Of a stretch of 64,000 nucleotides of DNA, positions 45,537 through 58,735 are shown piece after piece (positions within the stretch are counted from its first letter, which is position 1; each line of letters opens with the position of its first letter). The translations under genes were made by a program, and so were the position numbers. This stretch comes from Silene conica. Taxonomy: Eukaryota; Streptophyta; Magnoliopsida; Caryophyllales; Caryophyllaceae. Below the pieces are notes generated by a model. The model saw only the letters and a program-made list of their open reading frames with translations. It was not told where the DNA came from and searched no databases. The stretch spans positions 34,069,729-34,133,728 of the forward strand of contig CM055315.2 in the NCBI GenBank assembly GCA_029255685.2. The letters run 5' to 3'.

Positions 45537-47229
45537 TGATGGCCGGTTTTTGTCGTCAATACCGGCATCAAACACATTTGTAAAAACCCAAGTAAGTAGT
45601 ATAAACGGGTTGTCGAACACGAAGACGGTGGGGATAGTTGTATAGTTATGTTCTAGTTTATGCGAGAGTCGGGGGTAATAGGTTTGTGGTTGATTAAAGA
45701 CTAAAGAACAACTAAGACGAACAATTAAAGGAACTAAATAAGGTTGAATCAATGGAAGAGAAGACTAGAGTTTCGGGGGTCACTAAGGTGGTTAGACGAA
45801 GATGCTAGAAAGAAAACTAGAAGGTCTCAAACAAATAGCCTCGGGTGGTCTCTTCTCTCGAGTCGACTAACCTAGGTCGGAATACCCTAGCTTTCGCTAC
45901 AAATATCACAACCAACCATTAAACATGCTGAGACAAACCCCCAACCGTTGCTAAAGGCAAGTCACGCTAAAATCAAAGCCCAACTTTCGTTGAGGCAAAT
46001 CATCAAACACCTAGCATGCAACAAATGGAAGACTACTTCTTTAAGAACAACTAATCAACTTACTAGCATGAATTCATCATCTAAACAACACCCAAGATCA
46101 CCCCTTACCCTAGCAAGGAGACTACTCACTCATGGTAAATGAAAACATGTGAATAAGGCATGAACAAAAGCTAAACATCATGAACAAGCAAAGGATGAAC
46201 AATTGATTCAAAGGAAACTTAAACAAATGTAAAAACTAAGTAGAGATTAGAAGAATTATACCAATAACAATAGGAAAGGAAGTAGCTTGGATAACAAGTT
46301 GAAAGATTCTTTCAAACCCTCCAAAATATAACCCAATGAAATCCTCTACAAATGCCCAAGAACAAGGCTCACTAGATTACTAAAGAGAGATTAACAAATA
46401 TAGAAAGATTAAACAAGGATCTAAAGAAGATTAAAATATTTTAGAGTGTTTTTGAGTCTAAGTATTAAGTAATGAAAACAGTAAAAACCCTAGAAAAGTG
46501 TGCAAAAGTAACGTAACAAAAGAAAGACTAAGTGCGGGTTTATATACTGCGCGAATTTCTGAAAAGCGACTCCCAGCCGGTCGACCGGCTACCGGTATGT
46601 GACCGGCTGAGAGTCCAAATTTGGACTTCTGAACTTTTTCCTTCTTTTCTTCGTTTTGGCTTTGATCTTCAGCCGACCGGTCGGCTGCCGGTCGGGCACC
46701 GGCTGGGAGGCCTTTGGCTCAATTCTGGATAATTCTTCAATCTTTAACATGAACAGGTCCCCTCAGCCGGTGGACCGGCTGCCGGTTGTCCACCGGCTGG
46801 GAGCCCTTTTCTCCCTTATGACTTTTTCTTCGACTTTTGACATGAATAAGTCCCCTCAGCCGGTGGGCCGGCTGCCGGTTGTCCACCGGCTGGGACACCT
46901 TATGCATTAATCTGTAACATTCTTCAATTCCTTCGCCAAAATCAAGTCTATGCATCCCAGCCGGCCTACCGGCCGCCGGTTGGGGACCGGCTGGCAGGGC
47001 CTGGAAATGCTCCTTGCAAACTGCTTCATAATTCTTCATAAATCACTCCAAATTCACCTCGATTTCTCTCGTTTCTTCGCCCCCGTCGTAATACCTACAA
47101 AAATTGGAAAGAATAGGAATATACGAGGCAACGGACATAAAAGCAACTAAAGACACGCAAATCGGGGTCGAATCGTGACCGAAAATAAAGAAAATGTAAA
47201 GAAAATGATGACCAAAATGGAGCTCATCA
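45537..47229 (-). repeat. 3' LTR of element B
   Basis: On + TGATGGCCGGTTTTTG to GGAGCTCATCA. The complement of the polypurine tract (GAATTCCCCACACTT) follows directly at 47230. A TATA box on minus lies at 46539-46546. Confidence 0.93.
46574..46995. repeat. CCGG palindrome array, left LTR of element B (5 units)
   Basis: Units start at 46574, 46670, 46764, 46857 and 46958, spacing 93-101 bp. On minus the TATA box follows the last unit at a distance of about 28 bp. Confidence 0.9.
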
Positions 47230-49547
47230 GAATTCCCCACACTTAAACCTTACTCGTCCTCGAGTAAGAGATCAAGCGACTACATAACCCTTATTAAAAA
47301 CAGAGAAACAAACTAACTAAGCTAACTATAAGCCGAATCGGGTTTAGCTATACCCGTAGCCCTTTCAACTCACAATTTGACATTCATGAGGGAGAATGCC
47401 CTATTGCAAGGCAAGTAAGGTCTTGCTACAAAACTTTTGATGCCAACAAGTAAAAACAAAACACGTATAGACAAGCAACATGCATCGGAAAAGAAAGAAA
47501 AATCGCTTGCCTCATTCAAGCGGCGGAAAACAACTAAAAGGGAACAAATTCAAAATCGTAAACTCCCTTACAAATATTAATTTTACAAGTCACTAAGGCA
47601 AGAAGGATGACAACAAAACACCGCCAAATCATGCTAAACTAGGCTACTTTCATAACCGTTATCCAAATACTTTTGTCAAGGGCGATCGGATGGAATGGAA
47701 TGATAATCCCCGCAATGCTAAAGGCAAAAGATACAACAAGTCTAGATTCTTCACAAAGTAAAGGTCATGGGTCGTCCCAAGATCGACAAAACGGCATGGC
47801 AAAATTGATTTTTTGGAATGGAATGCTCAAATCAATGCAAAATGGTGGATTACAATCAAAACTTGACCTCATTCAATTTTTTCATTTCTTTTTTCATTTC
47901 ATGAGTTAGGATGGGGTTTGTCCCACGCGTGCTAATGTCCTTTGCTTTCGCCAATCGCTTATTAGGCAACCGGTTAACCTCTAGACAATAGCTTATCGGG
48001 GTGACAATCACTCTGTCTTTGGGCGGTCGAATTCACAACCAAGTGGGAAGCCAACTCAATGGCTACCCTCCAAAGCACATCGAAGTTGTACGCCTCCACC
48101 AAAACAACATGTTCTTATTCTTTTTCAACAACCATGTTTTTTTTTTCTTTTCTTTTCTTTTTCACTTGAGGTTTCTTTTTTTCTTTCAAAACATTTCCAC
48201 TTCTTAGGATCATTGAAAAGAGCATTCCAAATTTATTCGTGAAAGTTATTTTTGGGTTGCCAAACCGCCAAGTCGAACAAGGTCACCAAGACAAGATAAT
48301 CAAAACCACTTCACATCACGGGGGTGGACAAGGTGACTCACATGCAAACCCTTGACTTGGTATTGGACCATGGTCAGAAAGATACTAGAAAAGCATGACC
48401 TAGGGTGTTTTTAAAAATCATTCTAAAAGACAAAGTCATAAGTAGAAGAATTATTTGCAACGGCCTAAACGATTTTGTCAAAGTTCTCAATTAGGCATTT
48501 TCAAAACATTATCCTAAATGCAACTATATGCCATGAATGCAACTAATATAGACATGATATAATGCAAGTGAAACTATCAAACTACATGCCAAATAAGACT
48601 AAAGCATCTCCTAACAGCACAAAAGCACACAAGCCACACACAATCTCCACAATGTACTCCACATCCTCAAAATACAAGCCCATCCTCCTCATTTGCAACA
48701 AAAGAATGAAAATGACAGTGAAATAGAGGTTGGAACGATCATACCGTGGTGTCTTTAAGATCCAAAGCGGTGCTCAAGCGAGTGTTACCTATGCGAAAGG
48801 AGAGAAAGCAAACACAAGTATATACAATTCTACACTAATAAGGTAAAAACATGTTTTTGAATTTTTCAAATTTTTCGATTTTTTTGGTATTTTTGAAGTT
48901 TTTCATACTTACAAAAGCAATCAAATATTCACAAGGTGAATATTTTCCCTCCCCACACTTAAGATTTACATTGTCCTCAATGTAACAAAGTGCAAAGGGG
49001 GAAATGAAGAAAAAGAACGAAAACAACATGTTTTTGGCTTTTTTGAAATTTTTGAGAAAATAAAAACTTGTTTTTGTATTTTTTGAAATAAACGGTTCTT
49101 CCTCCCCACACTTATTTATATGCATAATGTGAGGAGGAAAACCGGAAAATAAAGAACATATTTTTGAAAGATTTTGGTTTTTCAATTTTTTTTGGATTTT
49201 TGATTTTTATGAAAGCAATAAAAACAAAGGTAAACAAAAAAAAAGAAAAACTAAAAACTAAACTAAATGCAAACTAAATGCTCTAAACTACATGTATGCA
49301 ATCTATATGTGACAATATGATACAAAATGGAAATCTAATGCATCTAAATGAATGCAACTATATGCATCTAAACTAATGATGTGAAAACATGAAAATTAAA
49401 CTAAAACAAACTAAGTAAACTAAACTAACTACTCTAAATGCATGCTATAAAGGAAATGCAAACTAAATCGAAATTTGGATTAAGGGAGTTACTTGCTTTG
49501 GATTTTTCCATGGGAGCAAAGTCATCACCAACCACCTCCAAAGGTGG
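47230..49547 (-). other. 3' noncoding region of element B
   Basis: Collinear with 5415-8312 of element A in inverse orientation. It includes the polypurine tract complement at its left edge (CTCCCCACACTT-type) and two further copies of that motif near 48950 and 49103. Poly-T and CTTTT-rich tracts lie near 48120-48190. No gene. Confidence 0.75.
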
Positions 49548-51266
49548 TCACTCATCACCATCATCTTCATCACCATCACCGCCGGTACCGCTTACATCTC
49601 TTTCGCCATTGCCCTCATCAACCACCATGTAGTCGCCCGGGTTGGTCACAAAATCACGGAAAGGAGAGGCATGCGACCCACTAGCTCCCGGGTCACCATA
49701 CATGCCATGAGGAGAAGGGTGTCCTCGAGGGGGAGGGTCCGGGACTCCACGAAAATTCGGTGGAAAGATCAGGTTGGAGAAGTACCCCGGGGAAACATTA
49801 ATCTCCCCGTAAAAACGCCCCTCGGGGGGCACATAACCCCTATCAGGAGGCATGCAGTATGACGGTCGACCACTATCCGGATGATGATAACCCTCGCGAA
49901 CGGACCGATCATAACTCGGAAATATCCCATAAGCTTGATCATGGTAGAGGGAATCAAGCCTATAGGTCAAATCCCTATGGCGCTCATCGGCCACTGCTTG
50001 GCGCTCATCTGCTAGGTCCGCCGCTTTCTTCATTCTCAAGTCAACCCGGGACATGAAATCAATAAGCTCTTGGGGGCATGAAGATGAAGATGAACCGGAG
50101 GTGGATCCCTGGAAGTATGAGGGACCACTCTGGAACTGGGACATGGAAATGGGGGGCTGCTGAAATGGCTCAAACTGGAGGTCGGAAGGAGTGGCACCGA
50201 CTCTATCTCTGGCGTAAACTCTCGGGACACGCTGGTCTGGCGGGAGGTCCTCGGGGTCCACCTCGATATCAAGGAGGTAAGAGGTTTTCCCCGGCACAAC
50301 TTTCATCAACTCGGTGTTTGGCAAAGGGACTAAATTCTTGAATTTGTTGTCAACCCGAATCTGCCAATACTCTTTACGATCACTGGGGTTATACCGTACC
50401 CACCCCAAAGCATCCTGCAAGTATCGGCTAGATAACACATTCTCACCCTGAATGAAGTCGACCGTGAAGTGCCTCTGACAACGGTAGTTGGCAATCAAAG
50501 TGACCATCCCCCCAACAAAAATGGGGGTAGTAAGCTGAGGTTGGGATGCCAACCTACTCAAGTTAAGGGCCATATGGTGATCAATGTTAAACTTCGGGCC
50601 ACGAACCAAGTAACAACCAAGTATCTCAAGCTCCGTAATAGTGAAGTTATGCGGTTCATCCCTAGAGAAAACGGTCCACCCCATGAACCTATGCCATATC
50701 CTAATCGGTGCCAAATGCACCCTATTAGCCGGTTTCTTTCTGTTTCTATCACTTACAAGACCGGTGATGGCTGTCCAAATGAGCTCGGTATCAAAGCCCT
50801 CCGGAGGCTTAATGGGCAATTTTCCGTCTAGCCCAAAAATTAAGGCAAATTCCTCTAATGTGAGACGATGTTCCCTATTCATCAATCGGAACTCTAAAAA
50901 TGCAACTTTCCCCAAAGTTCGGTTCTTAGTAACAACCAACGAACTCAAAAATTCCCAAGTTAACCGGGGAGATGTGTGAACCGGTTTCGTCTCATACAAA
51001 GTTTTCATACCCAAACCCTAAAAAAGGGCCGCTGTTATTTTCTCAATCCCTAATTCTCTCAATCCGGCTCTATCAATAAACCTAGTTGGGTGAAGGGGGC
51101 GATTCTTATAATAGGTGAAATTACCTTTTTGTTGAATTGTAGCAAAGGTGAGTCCGGGAAAGCAAGGATCCGGGCCAATGTTGCAACTCTCCATCACATT
51201 TTGAACCTCTTGCTCCACCGAAGGGTCGTGCCTTGATTTGGATCGCCTTTCTGTTCTTCCCGACAT
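49548..51266 (-). pseudogene. Athila-type downstream ORF of element B, one in-frame stop
   Basis: Same protein as 61042-62739: MSGRTERRSKSR start, TRFIDR, LTWEFLSSL, LEFALIFGL-like block, FVGGMVTLIA, and a Ser/Gly/Asp-rich C-terminus ending in acidic DGDEDDGDE. One codon, Asp in element C, is TAG here at about 51018-51020; the frame is otherwise open from 51266 to 49548. No envelope-like signal peptide or membrane anchor is visible. Function unknown; resembles the ATHILA ORF-1 family as far as I can judge. Confidence 0.8.
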
Positions 51267-51470
51267 GGTTATTTGAAGGAGAGGTGATGAGGGAATAAAG
51301 GCGGTTTTGATTTGAGAGAGTTTGGTGAAGTTTGTTGGGGTTTTTGAAGGTAAGGGATGAATGGGAGATGAGGAAATAAGTAGGAATGAAGAAGAAATGA
51401 AGAGGAAAGAGTAGAGAATGAAGAAGAAATGAGGTAGGTGAGGTTTAAAAAAAACCCGACAGACCCCCCC

Positions 51471-52048
51471 CAGCCGGTCTTGGACCGGCCGCCGGTCGAC
51501 CGGCTGAGAGTGAGGGTTTGGATTTTTTGCTTTTTCGATTTTTTCTTTAAAGGAGTTTGTTTCTGAGCCGGCTGCCGGCCGACCGGCTCAAAATCTGGCC
51601 TTCAGATCCCTTCGTCTTCTTTTCTTCTTTTTTCACTCACAAAAAACACTCCCAGCCAGCGGACCGGCTGCCGGCCGACCGGCTGGGAAGCTCTCTTCGT
51701 CTTCTTTTTCTTCATTCACTTTACTTACAAAAACTCCCAGCCGGCGGACCGGCTGCTGGCCGACCGGCTGGGGTTTTCTTCTCCTTTGCTTTTTCTTCAC
51801 TTTTGGTTCACACAATACATGATTCTCAGCCGGTGGACCGGCTGCCGGCCTACCGGCTGGGAATCAAGCTTCCTTGAGTTTTGATTTTTGAACAAGTCTT
51901 CGTCTTCTCAGCCGGCAGACCGGCTGCCGGTTTGGTACAGGCTGGGGATGCAAAATCTGAAATCTGCCCAAATAAACTATCAAAAACAGAAATGTGTCCA
52001 GGGCCTCCCAGCCGGTATGGTACCGTCGGCCGGTGGGCCGGCTGGGAG
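51471..52048. repeat. CCGG palindrome array in the spacer of element B (7 units)
   Basis: Seven units at roughly 51471, 51565, 51652, 51738, 51828, 51910 and 52010. The second lacks one outer arm. Spacing is 82-100 bp. The array lies between the deletion junction (about 52303) and the downstream ORF (start 51266). Confidence 0.85.
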
Positions 52049-52307
52049 TACCTGTACACAATTTCGAGAAATAATTTAATTTGAACATAAAAATCAACTT
52101 TGCCTACGACGGTTTTGCCAATAATCCTCCGACTATACTCATGAATCATCCACAAACAAGCAACAAACATATCCAAATATCTTATGCAAGCTAAAAATTA
52201 AACTAAAACCGAACTAACCATGAAACTAACATGCAATCTAGATGAACTAAAGGAAACTAATACTTACAACCGGTGGTTGTTGAGTGACTCCACCAAACCT
52301 TTCACGA

Positions 52308-55300
52308 TCAATCATCAATCTTTGTAGGTGGAAACTTCGTCCATGTAACTAGTGACCTTAAGAAAAGGTCAAAAGCCGCGGACGGGGCTTCCACTTTGCT
52401 CTCACTTCGAGTTTCCATCTTGCTCATCATCAACTTTCGAGCTTTAACATCTTTTCCGGCAATTAACTCCTCTAGGTCCCCTTTTTCAATCAAAGGGTCT
52501 TTAAAAGAACTAGCACAACTTGGTTTTCCTTGATCTTTCTGACGGTCTCTCTTCTTCGGACTAACCAACTTCCCGCTAGTAAAACTAGCATCCTCATTCT
52601 TCAAGGTCATACTTTTCATGATTCCCTTCTCATCAAACATCTTAGGGACATCATTCACCAACAAACTTGCAACCATGCCAACATTCTTTTCCTTAAAATT
52701 TGTACCGGAAGCACGAATTCACACAACTCATCTTCAACTTGAAAGGTTAGCCTACCTTTTTTCACATCAATGATTGCTCCTCCGGTGGCCAAGAAGGGCC
52801 TCCCAAGAATAACGAAAGAGCTTTCACCGACCGGAATATCAACGACCATAAAGTCGGTGGGGATGGAAAGCGATCCAACCTTGACCACCGCATCTTCAAG
52901 GACCCCAATAGTAGGCCTAACCGTCCCGTCGGCAAGAGTGATGTCCGTTATAGGAGGGGATAAGTGTTTAATGTTCAATTTCTTTGCCATGGCAAGTGGG
53001 ATAACACTCACACTTGCTCCAAGATCGCACAAAGCGTGCTCTATGTGTCTTCCTCCTACGGAGCATTGAATAGAGAAGCTCCCCGGGTCTCCTAACTTAA
53101 TTGGCAAATCTCTTGGGATCTTTTTCGCCACTAGTGAAATGGCATTGACTTCCTCCTTTTCTTGGGTGGAGGGGATTGTGGCCTCTACTTCCTCAACAAG
53201 TTTGATCAACTCATTGCAACGAGGGTCCCCCTTGGTGATTTTACGAAAGAATTCGCACATCTTTCTCTCCATGAGGCTCTCCACATATCCATGGTCCTCC
53301 TCTTCTATCACATGAACCTTTTTTCCTTTGGCACTCGGGCCTTCATCACAATTCTTCGTCGGAAGGTTCAAGAATTGTTGCATCACAAAGTTTAAGTCAT
53401 CAATGTCGACTTCATTACAATCATCCGGAGGAGTGTTGGGCACCATCACCATCACCTCCTCCTCAACACATTCCTCACTTCCACTCCCAAATACCGTCAT
53501 AACTTGCTCTACCTTGGACCCTCCTTCATCATCCCTCTTCTCAAGCATTGGTTGCTCATGTTTGCTTGTCATAATAGCATTGACACCATGTGGTTTTGAA
53601 GCGTCCCGGGAGCTTTGACCTTGGGCAAGAAAGCCGCCCGGTGGCCTTTGTAGGTTGGCTAAGGCTTGTGAAGCAACTCTAGCCTCCATCTCCCGTATCT
53701 CTTTTTGGTTAGCCATCTTCAAATTCATCATTTCTTGATTATGTGTCGCTTGCATACCTTTCACAAGTTTAAGCAACTCTCCAACTTGAGAGTCACTTGA
53801 GAGATCTTGATGAGGTGTGTTGGTAAGGGGCAAGGGAAACCCGTAGTCATTCCTTGCACCCCCACTTTGTTGATTTGTTTTGGGACCTTGATTGTTGAAG
53901 TTTGGGTTTTGGTGGTGGTTAGGAAATTGTTGATTGAAATTTTGGTCATTGAGGCTTTGATTGTTAAAATTGTTGTTGTGGAAGTTTTGTTGGTGGTTTG
54001 GGTTGTGGAAATTTTGTTGGTTGTGGTATTGGTTGTTGTTTTGGTTGTTGAAGTTTGGGTTGTTGTTATTGAAGTTTGCATTGAAATTTTGTGGGTTTTG
54101 GTTGTTTTGGAAATTTGGATTAAAGTTCGGGTCATTGAAACTTTGTTGAAAGCCTTGATTGACTTGATTAGATTGGTTGCCTTGGTAGAAATTCTTGTTG
54201 TTGAAATTGTTCCTCGGGTTGAAGTTTTCACCCCTTGGTTGAAAACCGGGGGGGTTTTGCCCTTGAGGTTGTTGAATTTGATGAGGATTCAACACATTGG
54301 TACTTTTGTAACTCATATAGGGGCTTCCTCGGATCCCTTGATGGTAATAGTTCGAATTTGGGTTGAAAGTATTGGGGTTTTTTGGGTTGTTAAAGGCTTG
54401 GAAAGCATATACCTCCTCCATACTCTCACTTCCCTCATAGGAATTGTTGTTTGCACACACATCAAAAGTATGCCCGCATCCCCCACATAAGTCACATGAA
54501 GCAACACTATTTACTTGGTACATTCCCGGGACTTTGCTCTTGGTTTCTTTGGTAGTGGAGCCCTTAGTCAACTCTTCCAATTTCTTGGTTAACATGTCCA
54601 ATTTAGCATTGGTTTCTTCGTTCGCCTTTGCATTGGAAAGGTGCTCACTAGGGTACTTACTACTCTTCCTCAAGACATTCCCCCTAGTACCATAATTTTC
54701 CTCCGAATCAACAATCTTCTTGATGAGTTCCGTTCCCTCCTCATGCGGCAAGTGGTCAAAGCTACCACCCGCCGATGCATTAACCATTTCTTTAGTCCGG
54801 GGGAGAAGAGTCTGAAAAAAGGTTTGGGTTGTGTACCAAGGTGGTATCCCGTGGTGTGGGCACTTAGCAAGCAAATCTTGGTATCTATCCCAAGCTTCTC
54901 CCAAAGATTCTCCCTCGTCTTGTTGAAACTGAGTTATCTCATTTCGGAGCATCGCGGTCTTGGAGGATGGGTAGTACTTGGCAAGGAAAGTCGTTGCCAA
55001 GTCGTCCCATGTGGTGAATGTATTCGGAGCATGGACATTTAACCACCTATCCGCCTTGTCGGTTAAGGAATAGGGGAAAAGCATAAGCCTTAGTGTCTCC
55101 TCGGGTACTCCCGTTTTCTTTATCATTGCGACCTTACCCTTGAACTTTCTCAAGTGCCCATGAGCATCTTCGTGAGAAGCCCCGCTAAAGGCATTCTTCT
55201 CGATTGAGCTCATTTGCGAAGGGTGTATTTCGAAATTTTGAGGAACAAGAGCCCCGAAGTTGATTGGATTGGTGGTGTCATTGTGATTGGGCCGGTTATG

Positions 55301-55585
55301 ATCACGAAGAGCGGCCATTATATGAATTTGATGGTTGTTTGGAAAGTGTGGTGATTGTGGTGGTGATTGATAAAACGGATTGTCGAAACTTTCGGATGTT
55401 GGGCTAGGATTGCTTTGATTAGGGCTTGTTGGTTCGGATGAAGAGGGGTTGTTTTGGCTATTAGATGCTTGGGATGCAATTCTTACCCTTGCAATGGTCT
55501 TCCTCCTTAAGGCCCAAAAGAGCCTCTCCGGTTCGGAAGATGACAACAAAGAGTTAGAGTCACCCCTAGGCATAAAACTTAGCAA
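52308..55585 (-). pseudogene. gag-protease of element B, near-intact, one frameshift near the end
   Basis: The 976-codon frame 55585-52655 contains the Athila-type capsid region (about residues 110-330: motifs LMLFPYSLTDKADRWL, FLAKYYPSSKT, GESLGEAWDRYQDLL), a CCHC knuckle CDLCGGCGHTFDVC, an Asn/Phe/Gln-rich linker, and the protease with DLGASVSVIP and ILGRPFL. Near 52710 the frame shifts; the original reading continues from about 52700 to 52308 in another frame as a Lys-rich tail homologous to 2605-2867 of element A. Reverse transcriptase, RNase H and integrase never appear. Gag and protease are the parts a parasitic element needs in order to be packaged. The first Met may be four codons upstream of the real one (MPRGDSN). 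Confidence 0.88.
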
Positions 55586-55733
55586 ACAAATTAGTCGTCC
55601 TAGTGCTTGTTAAACACTAGGGTGAGCAATAAAACAAACACTCTACAATTAACTACCAAATCTTTGATCAAAACAAAAACAAGCTCAACTAACTCAAGAC
55701 TAAAACTAAAACTAAACTACACAACTTCTAACA

Positions 55734-55754
55734 CCGTCCCCGGCAACGGCGCCA
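55734..55754 (-). promoter_or_regulatory. Primer-binding site of element B
   Basis: On minus TGGCGCCGTTGCCGGGG starts three bases inside the LTR end. TGGCGCC is the usual start of the primer-binding site in the Athila/Tat group. The matching tRNA was not determined here. Confidence 0.85.
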
Positions 55755-55757
55755 TTT

Positions 55758-57450
55758 TGATGGCCGGTTTTTGTCGTCAATACCGGCATCAAACACATTT
55801 GTAAAAACCCAAGTAAGTAGTATAAACGGGTTGTCGAACACGAAGACGGTGGGGATAGTTGTATAATTATGTTCTAGTTTATGCGAGAGTCGGGGGTAAT
55901 AGGTTTGTGGTTGATTAAAGACTAAAGAACAACTAAGACGAACAATTAAAGCAACTAAATAAGGTTGAATCAATGGAAGAGAAGACTAGGGTTTCGGGGG
56001 TCACTAAGGTGGTTAGACGAATATGCTAGAAAGAAAACTAGAAGGTCTCAAACAAATAGCCTCGGGTGGTCTCTTCTCTCGAGTCGACTAACCTAGGTCG
56101 GAATACCCTAGCTTTCGCTATAAATATCACAACCAACCATTAAACATGCTAAGACAAACCCCCAACCGTCGCTAAAGGCAAGTCACGCTAAAATCAAAGC
56201 CCAATTTTCGTTGAGGCAAATCATCAAACACCTAGCATGCAACAAATGGAAGACTACTTTTTTAAGAACAACTAATCAACTTACTAGCATGAATTCATCA
56301 TCTAAACAACACCCAAGATCACCCCTTACCCTAGCAAGGAGACTACTCACTCATGGTAAATGAAAACATGTGAATAAGGCATGAACAAAAGCTAAACATC
56401 ATGAACAAGCAAAGGATGAACAATTGATTCAAAGGAAACTTAAACAAATGTAAAAACTAAGTAGAGATTAGAAGAATTATACCAATAACAATAGGAAAGG
56501 AAGTAGCTTGGATAACAAGTTGAAAGATTCTTTCAAACCCTCCAAAATATAACCCAATGAAATCCTCTACAAATGCCCAAGAACAAGGCTAACTAGATTA
56601 CTAAAGAGAGATTAACAAATATAGAAAGATTAAACAAGGATCTAAAGAAGATTAAAATATTTTAGAGTGTTTTTGAGTCTAAGTATTAAGTAATGAAAAC
56701 AGTAAAAACCCTAGAAAAGTGTGCAAAAGTAACGTAACAAAAGAAAGACTAAGTGCGGGTTTATATACTGCGCGAATTTCTGAAAAGCGACTCCCAGCCG
56801 GTCGACCGGCTACCGGTATGTGACCGGCTGAGAGTCCAAATTTGGACTTCTGAACTTTTTCCTTCTTTTCTTCGTTTTGGCTTTGATCTTCAGCCGACCG
56901 GTCGGCTGCCGGTCGGGCACCGGCTGGGAGGCCTTTGGCTCAATTCTGGATAATTCTTCAATCTTTAACATGAACAGGTCCCCTCAGCCGGTGGACCGGC
57001 TGCCGGTTGTCCACCGGCTGGGAGCCCTTTTCTCCCTTATGACTTTTTCTTCGACTTTTGACATGAATAAGTCCCCTCAGCCGGTGGGCCGGCTGCCGGT
57101 TGTCCACCGGCTGGGACACCTTATGCATTAATCTGTAACATTCTTCAATTCCTTCGCCAAAATCAAGTCTATGCATCCCAGCCGGCCTACCGGCCGCCGG
57201 TTGGGGACCGGCTTGCAGGGCCTGGGAATGCTCCTTGCAAACTCCTTCATAATTCTTCATAAATCGCTCCAAATTCACCTCGATTTCTCTCGTTTCTTCG
57301 CCCCCGCCGTAATAGCTACAAAAATTGGAAAGAATAGGAATATACGAGGCAACGGACGTAAAAGCAACTAAAGACACGCAAATTGGGGTCGAATCGTGAC
57401 CGAAAATAAAGAAAATGTAAAGAAAATGATGACCAAAATGGAGCTCATCA
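55758..57450 (-). repeat. 5' LTR of element B
   Basis: Same ends and same length as the left LTR. Differences are scattered single bases. TATA box on minus at 56760-56767; CCGG palindrome array of five units at 56795-57216. Confidence 0.93.
56795..57216. repeat. CCGG palindrome array, right LTR of element B (5 units)
   Basis: A copy of the array at 46574-46995 with only one or two base changes, including a changed base in the last CCGGCTGGC arm. Confidence 0.9.
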
Positions 57451-58067
57451 GCAAGTCACGCTAAAATCAAAGCCCAACTTTCGTTGAGGCAAATCATCAA
57501 ACACCTAGCATGCAACAAATGGAAAACTATTTTTTTAAGAACAACTAATCAACTTTTTAGCATGAATTTATCATCTAAACAACACCCAAGTTCACCCCTA
57601 ACCCTAGTAAAGGGACTACTCACTCATGGCAAGGGAAAACATGTGAATAAGACATAAACACATACTAACCATCATGAACAAGTAAAGGGTAAACAATTGA
57701 TTCAAAAGAAACTTAAATAAATGTAAAAACTATGTAGAGATTAAAAGGATTATACCAATAACAAAGGAAAAGGAAGTAGCTTGGATAACAAGTTGAAAGA
57801 TTCTTTCAAACCCTTCAAAATAAAACCCAAAATATCCTCTTACAATTGCTCAAGAACAAGGCTAAGTAGATTACTAAAGAGAGATTAACAAATATTGAAA
57901 GATTAAACAAGGATCTAAAGAGGATTAAAATATTTAAGAGTGTTTTTGTGTCTAAGTATCAACCAATGAAACAGTGAAAAACCCTAGAAAAGTGTGCAAA
58001 AGTAACATATGATAAAATGATACAAGTGCGGGTTTATATAGTGCGAGAAAATACGAAATATGACTCC

Positions 58068-58503
58068 CAGCCGGTCCAGGACCGGCTGAGAGTCCAAATA
58101 GGGACTTCTGAAAATTTCTTCTTTTTTTCTTCAATAACTCGTGATTCTCAGCCGACCGGCCGGCTGCCGGTCGGGCACCGGCTGGGAGGCCTTTTCACTT
58201 AATCTGATTTTCTTCGTTTCTTTTCTTGGGTACAGGTACCCTCAGCCGGTGGACCGGCTGCCGGTTGTCCACCGGCTGGGACACCTTTTGCATGAATCTG
58301 AAACATCTACGCATTTCTTCATTTCTTCACAAAAAGCTAAGTATGGAATTTGATCCCCAGCTGGCCTACCGGCTGCCGGCTGGGAGGCTGATTTTAGGTT
58401 CTGAGAAATTCTTCATTTTTGCTAACAAGGTCAAGTCAACGCTCCCAGCTGGCGGACCGGCCGCCGGTTGGGGACCGGCCGCCGGTTGGGGACCGGCTGG
58501 GAG
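58068..58503. repeat. CCGG palindrome array in the LTR of element C
   Basis: Units at about 58068 (short), 58148, 58241, 58358 (short) and 58446. The last unit contains the core CCGGCCGCCGGTTGGGGA twice in a row, a local duplication that keeps the outer arms. Confidence 0.85.
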
Positions 58504-58735
58504 GGCCTGGGGATGATATTTGTCAAATTCTTCATAATTTCTCATAAATCGCTCTAAATCCGCCTCGATTTGTCTCGTTTCCTCGCCCTCGCCGTAATAC
58601 CTACAAAAAGTGGATAGAATAGGAATATACGAGGCAACGGACGTAAAAACAACCAAAGACACGCAAATCGAGGTCGAATCGTGACCGAAAATAAAGAAAA
58701 TGTAAAGAAAATGATGACCAAAATGGAGCTCATCA

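Larger units (their letters stand above)
45537..57450 (-). mobile_element. Element B: complete Athila-like non-autonomous retrotransposon (11.9 kb)
   Basis: Two LTRs of 1693 bp each, about 99% identical by eye (roughly 17-20 differences), a primer-binding site, gag-protease, spacer with seven CCGG palindromes, downstream ORF, 3' noncoding region and polypurine tract. Exact duplication GCAAG (45532-45536 and 57451-57455). It lacks reverse transcriptase, RNase H and integrase, and the deletion junction is in the same place as in element A. Since the LTRs are nearly alike, it moved recently, presumably with enzymes from a relative such as element C. Confidence 0.93.
42740..58735 (-). repeat. 3' LTR of element C, in three pieces
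   Basis: Pieces: 42740-42895, 45261-45536 and 57456-58735. On + it begins TGATGCGCGCGATTTAG and ends GCTCATCA next to the polypurine complement. The left end is more diverged from the other LTRs than the rest. The U3 array has five units, one shortened to a single arm pair (58068) and one with an internally duplicated core (about 58446-58500). Confidence 0.88.

Noticed and set aside
46532-47039. Short ORFs reading QPVDRLPV/HRLG peptides (also at 8539-8894, 16123-16404, 51557-52176, 56753-57377, 58017-58516, 62991-63659)
   Set aside because: They are translations of the CCGG palindromes, occur on both strands and all frames, and lack a conserved start or stop.
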